Assembly (NCBI RefSeq): GCF_023544865.1
Contig: NZ_JAMJFX010000014.1
Span: 24,572-88,571 of the forward strand
Reading direction: 5' to 3'
Source: Phaeovulum molybdatiresistens
GTDB taxonomy: Bacteria; Pseudomonadota; Alphaproteobacteria; Rhodobacterales; Rhodobacteraceae
DNA length: 64,000 nt
Within the stretch, counting starts at the first letter, position 1, and every line of letters begins with the position of its first letter. Made by a program: the position numbers and the translations under genes. The notes below the pieces were generated by a model. It was not told where the DNA came from and searched no databases. It was given only the letters and a program-made list of their open reading frames with translations. Below are positions 15,822-23,763 of the stretch, piece by piece.

Positions 15822-17050
15822 GCGGCAATGCGCTCCGACTTCAGCACATCGAAACGTTTGTCATGGCCCTCAAGCATCGCCTCCTTGCCCGTGAATTTCT
15901 GCCAGCGCTGGACGGCCACATCGACATAGGCCGGGTTCAATTCAATCCCGTAGCAAACGCGGCCCGTCGTCTCTGCTGCGATCAGCGTGGTCCCCGAGCC
16001 CATGAAGGGATCGTAGACCGCCTGCCCCGGGCTGGAGTTGTTCAGGATCGGACGGCGCATGCATTCCACCGGCTTCTGCGTGCCATGGACGGTCTTTTCA
16101 TCCTGGTCCTTGTTCGCGATGTGCCAGAGCGTGGTCTGTTTGCGATCGCCCGCCCAATGGCCCTTACCGGATTTGCGGACCGCATACCAGCAGGGCTCGT
16201 GTTGCCAGTGATAATCGCCACGGCTCAGCACCAGACGGTCCTTGGCCCAAATGATCTGCGACCGGATGTTGAAGCCGCAAGCCTCAAGGCTTTCGGCGAC
16301 AGTCGCTGCGTGCAAGGCACCGTGCCAGACATATGCGACGTCACCCGGAAACAGGGCCCAGGCTTCGCGCCAGTCGGCACGGTCATCGTTCAGCACCTTG
16401 CCAGTGCGTTTGGTTTTTGCGGCACCCGCTTCATTGCGCCAGCTGGGATCGTATTCCACACCGTATGGAGGATCGCTTATGAGCAATAGCGGCTTCACGC
16501 CATTCAGGACTCGCTCAACATCCGTTGCCACCGTGCTGTCGCCGCAGAGCAGTCGGTGGTTACCGAGAACCCAGAGATCGCCCGGGCGGCTGATCGGATC
16601 CTCTGGGGTTTCCGGAACATCGTCCTCCCCCTCCTGCGGACCGGTGCCGTCCTCAAGGCTCGACATCAGCGCGTTCAGCTCGTCCTCGGTGAAGCCTGTC
16701 AACCCAAGGTCGAAATCCGCCTCCAGCAGATCCGCCAGTTCGAGGTTCAGCAGGTCCTTGTCCCACTCCGCATTCTCGCTGGAGCGGTTGTCCATGATCC
16801 GAAAGGCGCGCGCCTGGGACGCCGTCAGCCCCTTGGCGACATGCACCGGCGCGGTCTTGAACCCGAGCTTGCGCGCCGCTTCCAGCCGCGTGTGCCCGGC
16901 GAGAACCACCATCGCCTCGTCCACGACGATGGGCTGGCGCCACCCGAATTCCTGGATCGACGCCGCGACCGTTGCAATCGCCTGCTCGTTGCGCCGCGGG
17001 TTGCGCGCATAGGGAATGATCTGCTCAAGCGGCAGCTCGACAACGTCCAT
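15818..17050 (-). CDS. ParB-domain / DNA methyltransferase fusion (N4/N6-type)
   Basis: A 410-residue fusion. Residues 1-100 form a ParB/Srx-like domain (IIPYARNPRRNEQAIATVAA; VVLAGHTRLEAARKLG). From about 165 comes an amino-methyltransferase: motif IV DPPYG first, then motif I FMGSGTT near the C-terminus, the beta-class order. It should methylate adenine N6 or cytosine N4 using S-adenosylmethionine. No cognate restriction enzyme is visible, so it is an orphan that probably protects or marks phage DNA or controls phage genes. The start at 17050 has AAGGA seven bases upstream. Similar fusions are frequent in alphaproteobacterial phages and mobile elements. Confidence 0.88.
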   Translation of the reverse strand: MDVVELPLEQIIPYARNPRRNEQAIATVAASIQEFGWRQPIVVDEAMVVLAGHTRLEAARKLGFKTAPVHVAKGLTASQARAFRIMDNRSSENAEWDKDLLNLELADLLEADFDLGLTGFTEDELNALMSSLEDGTGPQEGEDDVPETPEDPISRPGDLWVLGNHRLLCGDSTVATDVERVLNGVKPLLLISDPPYGVEYDPSWRNEAGAAKTKRTGKVLNDDRADWREAWALFPGDVAYVWHGALHAATVAESLEACGFNIRSQIIWAKDRLVLSRGDYHWQHEPCWYAVRKSGKGHWAGDRKQTTLWHIANKDQDEKTVHGTQKPVECMRRPILNNSSPGQAVYDPFMGSGTTLIAAETTGRVCYGIELNPAYVDVAVQRWQKFTGKEAMLEGHDKRFDVLKSERIAA

Positions 17051-17093
17051 GGTGATGTCCTTGGGGATGCTGGATGCGCGAACCAGGGGTCCA

Positions 17094-17220
17094 CGAAACG
17101 AAACGGGTCTGGGGCTCAAAGCGAAATGGGGTCGGATCCCCATTTCGTTTCAGGCGTGGGTTGTCAGGCCGTCAGACCCTTGTTTTATTGGGGTTCGCGT
17201 CAAAGCGAAACGAAACGGGT
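17094..17220. repeat. Direct repeats flanking a long inverted repeat upstream of the methyltransferase
   Basis: The 15-mer CGAAACGAAACGGGT occurs exactly at 17094-17108 and 17206-17220. The 10-mer CAAAGCGAAA occurs at 17117-17126 and 17201-17210. Between them CGAAATGGGG (17122-17131) pairs perfectly with CCCCATTTCG (17138-17147) around a 6-base loop; in RNA the stem extends to about 13 pairs. The iterated A-rich motif suggests operator or iteron-like protein-binding sites, or a terminator for the leftward transcript. Confidence 0.6.
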
Positions 17221-17347
17221 GTTTTCAGGGGTGTCACTGGGAAACCCTCGTGCCTCGCCCCCCCGAATACGGTTTCAGCCAGGAGGGACCCGTAAAATCA
17301 AAGGCTTAGGCATTACAGCACGCTGGGCAGAGACAGTTTTTTTGGAA

Positions 17348-17362
17348 AACCGGTTACCGGTT
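17348..17362. promoter_or_regulatory. 15-bp perfect palindrome, operator-like
   Basis: AACCGGT-T-ACCGGTT is a perfect dyad with a single central base, in an otherwise non-coding stretch and preceded by a run of seven T. Its size and symmetry suit a dimeric repressor or activator. The bound protein is unknown; the repressor operator candidate at 23693-23703 has a different sequence. Confidence 0.4.
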
Positions 17363-17635
17363 GCACCCGAAAAACCGTTCTCTCACACCATTCGGAGACG
17401 GTTGCCATCGGGGCAAGCGGCGCGCATTTGCCCCTCGCAAAATCAGCCGATCGAACCGTTCCTCAGCCCCGCTGGACTCTGACTGGATTCCAGACTGACC
17501 CCTGGAAGCCACCGAGGCATCCACCCCAGCGAGAACGGGGAGAGAGGTCTGCCGACGCACTCTCCCCATCGTACCGTTCGGATAGCACTTCGATGTTGCA
17601 TCTGTCGAAAGAAAAAGTGTTGCAACACTTTGACG

Positions 17636-17917
17636 TCACTCGGAGTTCATCCGCTGCTGCAGCAACCGGCTTGCCCGGAACCGTGCCACGGCCTTTGGGC
17701 CTGTGTGGACATACTCACCCGTCCTGGGGTGCCGCCCAAGCCGACCCGCAATCTGCGTGACGTGGAAATTCCCCAAGCGCCGGAGTTCCACGCGTCCGCC
17801 CTGTTCAAGGTGTCGGATGATGGCCCCGCAAATGGCATCAACGGCTTTTTCGGCCTGGGCCTGCGTTAGCTTTGGGTTCTCGGCCGCAAGCTTCGCAATC
17901 AACTCTCTTCGCACCAT
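17636..17917 (-). CDS. HU/IHF-family DNA-bending protein (phage-encoded)
   Basis: A 93-residue protein covering the whole HU/IHF fold: helical N-terminus (MVRRELIAKLAAENPKLTQ), the RVELRRLGNFHV turn and the DNA-binding arm with the GRHPRTGEYV region (RHPRTGEYVHTGPKAVARFR, 20 residues). These proteins bend DNA and help recombination, packaging and regulation. AAAGG lies eight bases before the ATG at 17917; an earlier in-frame start at 17935 overlaps this ribosome site. A phage-borne copy next to a control region rich in repeats suggests it acts on phage DNA architecture; this is inference. Confidence 0.85.
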   Translation of the reverse strand: MVRRELIAKLAAENPKLTQAQAEKAVDAICGAIIRHLEQGGRVELRRLGNFHVTQIAGRLGRHPRTGEYVHTGPKAVARFRASRLLQQRMNSE

Positions 17918-17960
17918 GACGCATACCTTTAACACACATTTCTGCCCCCGGCGGGCACTG

Positions 17961-18341
17961 TCAACCAGCGTTCAACCGTGCAGCGATCTTGGTCAGCGCG
18001 AGCTTGTGCTGCCGCCATGCGGTGCTGCGATCGACGCCCAATTCGTAGGTGATCTGCTTCCAGGGCCGGCGTGCTGCACGCCACCAGACCAGGCGGCGTT
18101 CGTCCTCGCCGATCCAGAGTACCCAGTCGAAGGTCTGCTCCAGCCGCGTGATGGCACTGGTAGATGGCCAGACCCGCATGGGCTCGGGTTCCATCGCAGC
18201 GATTTCGCGGGGCGTGCGCATGACCGCCGGCCAGGCGTTGAAATAGCCCTGCACCTTTACGGGTGGCAGCTTGCGCAGGGTGCGGAATGCTTCCTCAAAA
18301 TGATCCGCCACGTCGTCTGTGGTCCAGATGCGGTCAGCCAT
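17961..18341 (-). CDS. DUF6362-family protein (HTH, candidate phage regulator)
   Basis: A 126-residue protein with the LRKLPPVKVQGYFNAWP and ITRLEQTFDWVLWI segments of DUF6362. The C-terminal part (RRPWKQITYELGVDRSTAWR) reads as a helix-turn-helix, so a DNA-binding role, perhaps late-gene activation, is plausible. It overlaps the end of the preceding small gene by eight bases and lies in the leftward early operon between the RuvC-like and HU-like genes. Confidence 0.7.
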   Translation of the reverse strand: MADRIWTTDDVADHFEEAFRTLRKLPPVKVQGYFNAWPAVMRTPREIAAMEPEPMRVWPSTSAITRLEQTFDWVLWIGEDERRLVWWRAARRPWKQITYELGVDRSTAWRQHKLALTKIAARLNAG

Positions 18342-18540
18342 GGCGCGCCTCCCTGCCCTTTTCCCGCGGCCCGTAAAGCTTGGCGCCCAGCTGCTCGACC
18401 AATTCCCGCTCGGGCCAGGTCAGCCGCTGGTCCTCCACGCTGACCGCCAGAACGCCCTGCTCGTGCCAGCCGTCCCGTTTGACCTGCTCAGGGTCGCGGC
18501 GCTTGCCGCCATAGCCCTTGGGGGTGAAGCGCATGCCCAT
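18334..18540 (-). CDS. Small phage protein, unknown function
   Basis: A 68-residue basic protein beginning MGMRFTPKGYGGKRRDPEQ and ending in a charged KLYGPREKGREARHG tail. Its ATG overlaps the resolvase stop (TGATG at 18542-18538), and its end overlaps the DUF6362 start. The tight overlaps on both sides support it as a real gene. No domain is recognised. Confidence 0.65.
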   Translation of the reverse strand: MGMRFTPKGYGGKRRDPEQVKRDGWHEQGVLAVSVEDQRLTWPERELVEQLGAKLYGPREKGREARHG

Positions 18541-19073
18541 CAGGCCAGCCCTCCTTTCGTCTCGATCGCCCAAAGCAGCAGCGCGATGGCATCGGCCTCG
18601 TTGTCGTCGGCGGGCGAAAACCCGCGGGCACGGGCTGCATCGCTCATCGCCTGCTTGTTGGCGTTGCCGTGACCCGTGGCATGACGCTTGATGGTGCCCA
18701 CTGGCACGCCCGCGTAGGGCACGCCGCGCAGCTCCGCCCACGCGGTCAGCGTGGCCATCAGACCGCCATAAACGTGGCTCGCGTCCACGCCCCTATGGGC
18801 TCTAACCTCTTCGTAGAAGATCGCCTCGATTGGCCCGGAGAGTCGGTCGATCTCGGTCAACCAGTCGGTGAACCGCAGGTACCGCATGCCACCGCCGTCA
18901 AAGCGGCCGGGTTTGAAGCTGACGGTACCGCTGGTGATCAGCCCGTCGAAGGCACGGATGGCCCAGCCGGTGGTGGTGCCGAGGTCCAGGGCAAGGATTG
19001 TCCGGCCGCGCTCGGGCGGTGGCATTTTCGGCCTTGCGCCGGCGGATGGGGCAGTCAAAGTCGGGTCAGCCAT
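18540..19073 (-). CDS. RuvC-like Holliday junction resolvase
   Basis: A 177-residue protein with an RNase H-fold core of the RuvC type: ILALDLGTTTGWAI with the first catalytic Asp, FYEEVRAHRGVDASHVYGG with the catalytic Glu, and DDNEADAIALLLWA with the C-terminal acidic pair. It should resolve branched DNA formed during phage replication or packaging. The start at 19073 has AAAGGAG seven bases upstream; the in-frame extension to 19199 is Arg/Pro-rich and unlikely. It lies downstream of the primase, across a 765-base untranslated gap. Confidence 0.85.
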   Translation of the reverse strand: MADPTLTAPSAGARPKMPPPERGRTILALDLGTTTGWAIRAFDGLITSGTVSFKPGRFDGGGMRYLRFTDWLTEIDRLSGPIEAIFYEEVRAHRGVDASHVYGGLMATLTAWAELRGVPYAGVPVGTIKRHATGHGNANKQAMSDAARARGFSPADDNEADAIALLLWAIETKGGLA

Positions 19074-19838
19074 GGATGGTCTCCTTTTCTGGTTGGCTGC
19101 TTGGGCTGGAAGGCGATGGCGGTTGATGCTTGGCGGTACCGGCCGCCGTCGTCGGATCGGAATCTGTATGGGCCTTGATCGTCGTGCGCGCCTGGCCACC
19201 CATTGATGCGAGCACCTGTCTGAAGCCGGCCGGTGACGCGCGTACCGGTCAGATCGTTTGGCAGCACCGACGCGCTACATGCGGCTCTCTCGCCGAACCG
19301 CCTGGCTGCATCCTCACGGCTCGCTCGCCGCTTGACGTTTCACCCGTTGTTTCGTTCATCCTGTTCCGATCCTCTCTTTCGCATCCAGCGTCTTTCGGGC
19401 TGGGTTCTGAGGGTTCCGCTGGGCACACTTCGCCCGTCGTCGGGACGAAGTGTGCTGATGCTTTCGGTCTTGGGACCTCGGGACACGCAGACACACACCA
19501 TCGGAGCGGCTGCGCTGTAAGGCGCGGGCGGGGTCAGGCTGTCGCCCTTCACCGTGGCTTCGCTCCCATTCGGGACCTGGCGGCACCGCGTCACGCTCTC
19601 CGATGGCCATGCGTGGGCGGCTGCGGGTGGTCGTGCCCCCGCGTCCAGTGTGGGTAAGGCGTCTGGCGTCGTTTGGCTCGTTCGCGTCCGTCCGTCACCG
19701 TCCGGGGGCTACTGTGGGGAGCCTATGTCGCAATCTTTCGGCGCTGCACCGGGGCCTTACCATCCCCATGCCGCTCAGGCCGCTGCGATGCGCTTGAAGC
19801 CTGAATGTGCCCGCACGACGCGGCGAGCGATGCTTGAA
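19074..19838. other. 765-base stretch without a convincing gene, containing a strong hairpin
   Basis: Open frames here are short, Arg/Ser/Pro-rich and lack ribosome sites, so I see no supported gene. The notable element is a hairpin at 19424-19454. The stretch separates the primase and resolvase genes in an otherwise overlapping operon. A replication origin, a structured RNA or a decayed gene are all possible. Confidence 0.5.
19424..19454. repeat. Strong 13-bp hairpin
   Basis: CACACTTCG (19424-19432) pairs with CGAAGTGTG (19446-19454), and inside it CCCG (19433-19436) pairs with CGGG (19441-19444) around the loop TCGT, with one bulged A. There is no T tract on either side, so it is not a standard terminator. 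Confidence 0.6.
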
Positions 19839-20756
19839 TTACGGCGGCCTGATGTCGCGCAGATGCAGTGCCACGGCCCGAAGCCCGTCGCGCATGTGCC
19901 AGTCGTTGAAATCACCAGGTTCAGGCGGCTGCGTCCAAACCCGACCTGTCCGGGCGGCGTAGAAAGCGCCCGTGCCCTGCCCATGCAGTTGCTCCAGCGG
20001 TCTGTCATGGTCAGCTGCGATGATACTGTCCTCGAGACGCAGCGCGACCTTGGCGACATTCGCAGCGGAAAAGGCGCAAAGAACCGTGGCGGAACGCCCC
20101 AAGAGCCACAGCGCAGCCCTGACAGAGAGCGCGGTCGCAATCCCCTCGCAGACCCAGGTCTCGCGCCCCGCGGCAATCCGATGGGCGGCTCCGGCCATGG
20201 GGGCGGCTTTCATGTTCACCTTGGCGCCCTCAGCGTCGATCAGCTGAACTGTCACGACCCGTTTCGTGATGCGGCCCGGGATGATCAGAAAGGGTCCGGC
20301 CATCTGCCCAAGCCGGTAGCGCATGCCGTCAAAGAATCTGTCGGCGGGCACGAATGCTCCCGGAGTGTCCAGCACCAAGCCGCGTTCCTCGGCGAACCCT
20401 TTTCTGGCGAGGTAAGGATGCGGCTCGGGCTGCGCGGCCGCAATCATGCGTCTGGCAGCCTCGATCGCGACCGCTTGCCGTTCCCGTTCAAGCGCATCTG
20501 CCTTTGGGTCACGACGCGGGGCGCGAACCTCTTGCGCGTCGACCCGCCCGTCTGCTGTGAACCGCTGCTGCGCCTGCGTTGTCCAATTACAGGCAATACC
20601 GCCAGAGCGATCGTTAAAGATCAGCACGCGACCTGCGCCGTTCGACGCTGTTTTGCCCTCGACCGGAGATGCGATCCAACGCCCCGGCACCGTATGCCGC
20701 GGCGGGCGGATGCCCACAGCGCTGCAGGCATCGCGCATCGCAGCCTCCAGGCTCAT
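19839..20756 (-). CDS. Toprim-domain primase-like protein
   Basis: A 305-residue protein. The N-terminal part (WIASPVEGKTASNGAGRVLI) and the middle (PHPYLARKGFAEERGL) resemble phage and plasmid primases of the DUF7146/P4-like group. The Toprim core is visible: the Glu of WVCEGIATALSV and the acidic pair of SIIAADHDRPLEQ, followed by GTGAFYAARTGR. It should make RNA primers for phage replication. The ATG overlaps the helicase stop (ATGA at 20756-20753). The length lacks an attached helicase domain, which fits the separate helicase gene next to it. Confidence 0.8.
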   Translation of the reverse strand: MSLEAAMRDACSAVGIRPPRHTVPGRWIASPVEGKTASNGAGRVLIFNDRSGGIACNWTTQAQQRFTADGRVDAQEVRAPRRDPKADALERERQAVAIEAARRMIAAAQPEPHPYLARKGFAEERGLVLDTPGAFVPADRFFDGMRYRLGQMAGPFLIIPGRITKRVVTVQLIDAEGAKVNMKAAPMAGAAHRIAAGRETWVCEGIATALSVRAALWLLGRSATVLCAFSAANVAKVALRLEDSIIAADHDRPLEQLHGQGTGAFYAARTGRVWTQPPEPGDFNDWHMRDGLRAVALHLRDIRPP

Positions 20757-22315
20757 GACGCCCTCCGCGGGGTCTTGCGAAACCGCCGGGTTTCGCGCTC
20801 CGCCAAAGCAAAGGCCGCCGGATCAGGCAGGATTGGCGCCGGCGCGTCAAACCAGCCAAAGGGCAATTTTGCGCCCGGATAGATGCCCCGCCAGATCCCG
20901 TAGGCCCAACGCCGCGCATGTTGCTCGCCCTTGCGCGTGTGTACCATCGTGTAGGCCAATGCGCCCTCCCAGACCTTGCGCGGGTCGCAAAGGATATCCG
21001 CGCGCAGCCCGCCGCGCGGCGCGATGTGATCGGCTCGGTTGAACTCCAGCAATTCGCCCTCAAGCGCATGGATGCGCGACCGCGGCGGCCGCTCCCATCC
21101 ACAAACCATGCAGGTCGTGCCACGCAGCGCGCCTGCACATTCCGGGCAGACCACCTGCGCGCGAACCCGCTCATCGCGCTTTCGGGGCGTACTGTCGCGT
21201 GTGGTTGCGGTGTCGAGTTGACCAACGCCATTCTCCCAGATCTCGAACATGTCCAGCGCGAAGCGTTCGATATTGCCGCTATGGCAAAGCCACAGTTTTT
21301 TCGGCAGATCGGGGTGCGGCCGCATCACGCGACCGATCTCCTGCATGTGGCTCGACAGGCTCTTGCGATAAGGCTTGCAGGAAATGCCAACCGCCACATC
21401 GGGCACATCAAAGCCCTTGGTCAGCACCCCGCAGGAGACCAGCCCGTGGATCAGGCTGTCGGGTCTGCGGAATTCGGCGATCTTTTCGGCCCGTTCAGTA
21501 TCCGAGCGATCGAGGTAGCTGATCTGCTGGAAATTATATTCTGCCGCGGCGAAGGCTGCGCAGAGCTCGCGGCCATGTTCCACGGTGGGCGAAAACACGA
21601 TGGTCTTGGCAGGCCCTCCGAAATGCGCCCCGACCTTTGCCTCCCATTCCGAAACGACATCACCGACAATCTGGATGCCTGCTGCCGTGGCGGAGGCGTC
21701 AGAAAATTCCCCGTAGCTGTTGAGGCCCAACTCTGCATCATCGGGCGCCCGGGCGGTGTAGATGAGCGGCTCGACCAGATGCCCGCCCTCGATCAGCGCG
21801 CGCGTTGGGATCACGTTGACCACGCCATCCCAGTGATGACCCATGCCCTTGGTGAATGGGGTTGCGGTCAGGCCGATCTTTACCGCCGCGGCGTTCATCG
21901 CCATGTAATCCAAGGTCGACTTGTATTGGCAATGCGCCTCATCAACGATGATCAGATCGGGGTCGCGCGGCAAAATGCGGCGTGCCAGGGTCTGGGCGCT
22001 GCACAGCTGTACATTTTCCCGAGGTGACCAGCGAGGATGGCTGCCCTGCACCACGCCATGCGGGATGCCGTAGGCCTCGAACACCGCCGATGTCTGGTCC
22101 ACCAGGGCCACTCGATCGACGATGAAGAGCGTATAGCTGCCTTTCTGGGCCGCTTCATGCAGAATATGCGCCGCCGTCAGGGTCTTCCCGGCCCCGGTAC
22201 CAGCCACCAGAAGCTGACGTTTCTTGCCTGCACGAATGCCCGCGCGCAGGGCCATAATCGCGGCGGCCTGATAATCACGCAGCTGGATCGCCTTCGGGGG
22301 GTGGAAACTCAGCAT
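20753..22315 (-). CDS. SF2 DEAD/DEAH-box helicase
   Basis: A 520-residue superfamily 2 helicase. Visible motifs are the Q-like LRDYQAAAI, Walker A GTGAGKTLTA (motif I), DEAH in IIVDEAHCQYKS (motif II), LTATPF (motif III), and QEIGRVMRPHP (motif VI). A zinc-finger-like insert (CPECAG...CMVCG) lies around residues 390-405. With the adjacent primase it probably opens DNA at the phage origin. The first bases overlap the end of the preceding 86-residue gene by seven. Confidence 0.9.
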   Translation of the reverse strand: MLSFHPPKAIQLRDYQAAAIMALRAGIRAGKKRQLLVAGTGAGKTLTAAHILHEAAQKGSYTLFIVDRVALVDQTSAVFEAYGIPHGVVQGSHPRWSPRENVQLCSAQTLARRILPRDPDLIIVDEAHCQYKSTLDYMAMNAAAVKIGLTATPFTKGMGHHWDGVVNVIPTRALIEGGHLVEPLIYTARAPDDAELGLNSYGEFSDASATAAGIQIVGDVVSEWEAKVGAHFGGPAKTIVFSPTVEHGRELCAAFAAAEYNFQQISYLDRSDTERAEKIAEFRRPDSLIHGLVSCGVLTKGFDVPDVAVGISCKPYRKSLSSHMQEIGRVMRPHPDLPKKLWLCHSGNIERFALDMFEIWENGVGQLDTATTRDSTPRKRDERVRAQVVCPECAGALRGTTCMVCGWERPPRSRIHALEGELLEFNRADHIAPRGGLRADILCDPRKVWEGALAYTMVHTRKGEQHARRWAYGIWRGIYPGAKLPFGWFDAPAPILPDPAAFALAERETRRFRKTPRRAS

Positions 22316-22569
22316 ACCATCACCTCCTCGTAGGCCGCGCGCTCTGCCGTTGCGCGGTCTTGACCGCCGCAGTATTCACGGATCGCCGCGCGCTCCTCGA
22401 AGGCATCCGCCTCAGGCCAGACTTCCAGAAGCAGCGCTGTTTGAATGCGCGGCTGGCGCAACCAGGCGATCGCAGCCTCCGGCAGCCGACCGCGCCGCAC
22501 CCTGATCCGCCATTGATCGCGGATAACATCGCCGCCATGGGCGCGTATGCGGTCGAGGATCGGCGTCAT
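22309..22569 (-). CDS. Small phage protein, unknown function
   Basis: An 86-residue protein (MTPILDRIRAHGGDVIRDQW start) with a short basic strand region (RIRVRRGRLPEAAIAWLRQP) and a helical acidic C-terminus. Overlaps with both neighbours (TGATG at the start, seven bases at the end) place it firmly in the leftward early operon. No family is recognised; a helicase accessory role is a guess from position only. Confidence 0.6.
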   Translation of the reverse strand: MTPILDRIRAHGGDVIRDQWRIRVRRGRLPEAAIAWLRQPRIQTALLLEVWPEADAFEERAAIREYCGGQDRATAERAAYEEVMVC

Positions 22570-23507
22570 CAGAGCGGGATCTCCTGCATCTCAAGGGAGC
22601 GCTGCAGTTTGGCAAGTTCGGCCTCGAGACTTTGGATTCGGCGCCCCAGTCGCGCATTCTTGGCCATTTCCTCGCCAAGACGGCCCTTCGCGGTATCACG
22701 CTGACGCAACGCCAAGCCCAGGGACCGACCCAGATCACTGTCAGACGTAGCCTGATGGAACTTTGCCTGCCACGCATCGCGTTCCGCCTCAGCTTGCCTG
22801 CGGCGGACCTGTTCCTCTGCCAGCGCGTCACGCAGACCCAGCACTTCATCTTCCAGCCCCTCCCGGGTCAGCCCGGTCAACTTCTTGCGGGCCTCGGCAC
22901 AAGGGCCGGATGCCCTTGCCGCGTCGATCACCGATGCCTGTTCGGCCGCCTCGGCGCGGGCCACCACCGCGTGCAGCGCTTCCGCGTCGGGAGTGGTTTT
23001 TAGATCGCGTCGCGCCCCGATCTCCGCTGTACGTTCCGCCTCCGCTGAGATGCGGGCAGGCTCGACGGCTGCAACTGGGGCTTTCCGTTCCGCCTCTTGC
23101 CGCGTCTGACGCTCTTGCTCGAACAGCGCAGCTTCCCGCTCGGCTTCGATCTCTTTCCATTTGGCGTGAATGCCACGGATCGTCCGCGGGTTGCCGCGCT
23201 GGCGGGCCTGCTCGAATTGGTCGGCATTGGCGGCCGCCCACATGGCCGCAGCACGCTCGGGGTCATGAATATCGCGCAAGGATCCATCCGCACCGACAAC
23301 TTGTCGGAGCGCATTTGCCTGAACCCATTCGCCGAACTCCCGATCCCCGGGAAAGAGCGCCCGCCCCTCGTTCAGCGCATGGCCATAAGCAAGCCAGCCC
23401 CCAATGGTGAATTCCTCGCCCTTCTCGACGTTTTCCAGCCCGCGCCGCGCATCTGCCACGAGCCTATCCAGGCGATAGGAGCGTTCATTATGTCCAAGTT
23501 GGTTCAT
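22569..23507 (-). CDS. Coiled-coil phage protein (DUF3102-like N-terminal region)
   Basis: A 312-residue protein from the ATG at 23507. Residues about 30-70 (FTIGGWLAYGHALNEGRALF then FGEWVQAN) resemble the DUF3102 pattern of phage proteins. The rest is long Glu/Arg/Ala-rich coiled coil, ending LEAELAKLQRSLEMQEIPL. The frame stays open to ATG 23687, but a good leftward promoter at 23705-23676 would place the transcript start downstream of that ATG, so I prefer 23507 (CGGGAT eight bases upstream). It is the first gene of the leftward early operon. Function unknown. Confidence 0.65.
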   Translation of the reverse strand: MNQLGHNERSYRLDRLVADARRGLENVEKGEEFTIGGWLAYGHALNEGRALFPGDREFGEWVQANALRQVVGADGSLRDIHDPERAAAMWAAANADQFEQARQRGNPRTIRGIHAKWKEIEAEREAALFEQERQTRQEAERKAPVAAVEPARISAEAERTAEIGARRDLKTTPDAEALHAVVARAEAAEQASVIDAARASGPCAEARKKLTGLTREGLEDEVLGLRDALAEEQVRRRQAEAERDAWQAKFHQATSDSDLGRSLGLALRQRDTAKGRLGEEMAKNARLGRRIQSLEAELAKLQRSLEMQEIPL

Positions 23508-23675
23508 TGCACGATCCCGTTCACGATACGTTCCCCATCCTTCTGTGCGATACCCGCGTTCGTCGTCTGCATCAGGCTCGTCCGACCGCAGGAAAGCCGC
23601 GCGCAAACGAGGTTCGGCGGCTGATACATGCGGCTCCTGGACTGGACAGGGGAGCCAGCGTGGTTCATGACCGCA

Positions 23676-23705
23676 TTTATCCGCCATGAGCGGACACCCT
23701 GTCAA
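23676..23705 (-). promoter_or_regulatory. Candidate leftward early promoter with overlapping palindrome
   Basis: On the minus strand TTGACA (23705-23700) is followed after 18 bases by GATAAA (23681-23676), a near-consensus sigma-70-type promoter driving the leftward early operon. The palindrome GACA-CCC-TGTC (23693-23703) overlaps the -35 box and spacer, and the heptamer GCGGACA of its left flank recurs at 23737-23743. This suits repression by the adjacent S24-type repressor. Confidence 0.55.
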
Positions 23706-23763
23706 TCATTATGTTTGCTTAAAGCGCACGGACTTTTGCGGACAGACTTGTAATAAGGACAGA

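Larger units (their letters stand above)
17051..17635. other. 585-base untranslated stretch with repeats and palindromes
   Basis: No convincing gene lies here: open frames are short, lack ribosome sites and show no recognisable protein. The stretch holds the 15-bp direct repeat, a long hairpin and the 15-bp palindrome listed separately. It lies upstream of the methyltransferase gene in its direction of transcription and downstream of the HU/IHF-like gene, so it is a likely control region. Confidence 0.6.

Noticed and set aside
17016..17482. Overlapping plus-strand frames across the repeat-rich gap
   Set aside because: They owe their length to repeats (such as cgaaacgaaacggg), overlap antisense to the methyltransferase start, and have no ribosome sites.
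19233..19657. Several open frames of 80-175 codons on both strands in the gap between primase and resolvase
   Set aside because: They overlap each other, lack ribosome sites, are rich in Arg/Ser/Pro and show no recognisable protein pattern.
19554..20882. A 442-codon plus-strand open frame
   Set aside because: Most of it is antisense to the Toprim primase gene, whose motifs are clear; high-GC genes commonly leave such open antisense frames.
23686..23763. Longer N-terminus for the repressor (26 extra codons)
   Set aside because: It would place coding sequence over the operator/promoter region, and the ATG at 23764 has a better ribosome site.
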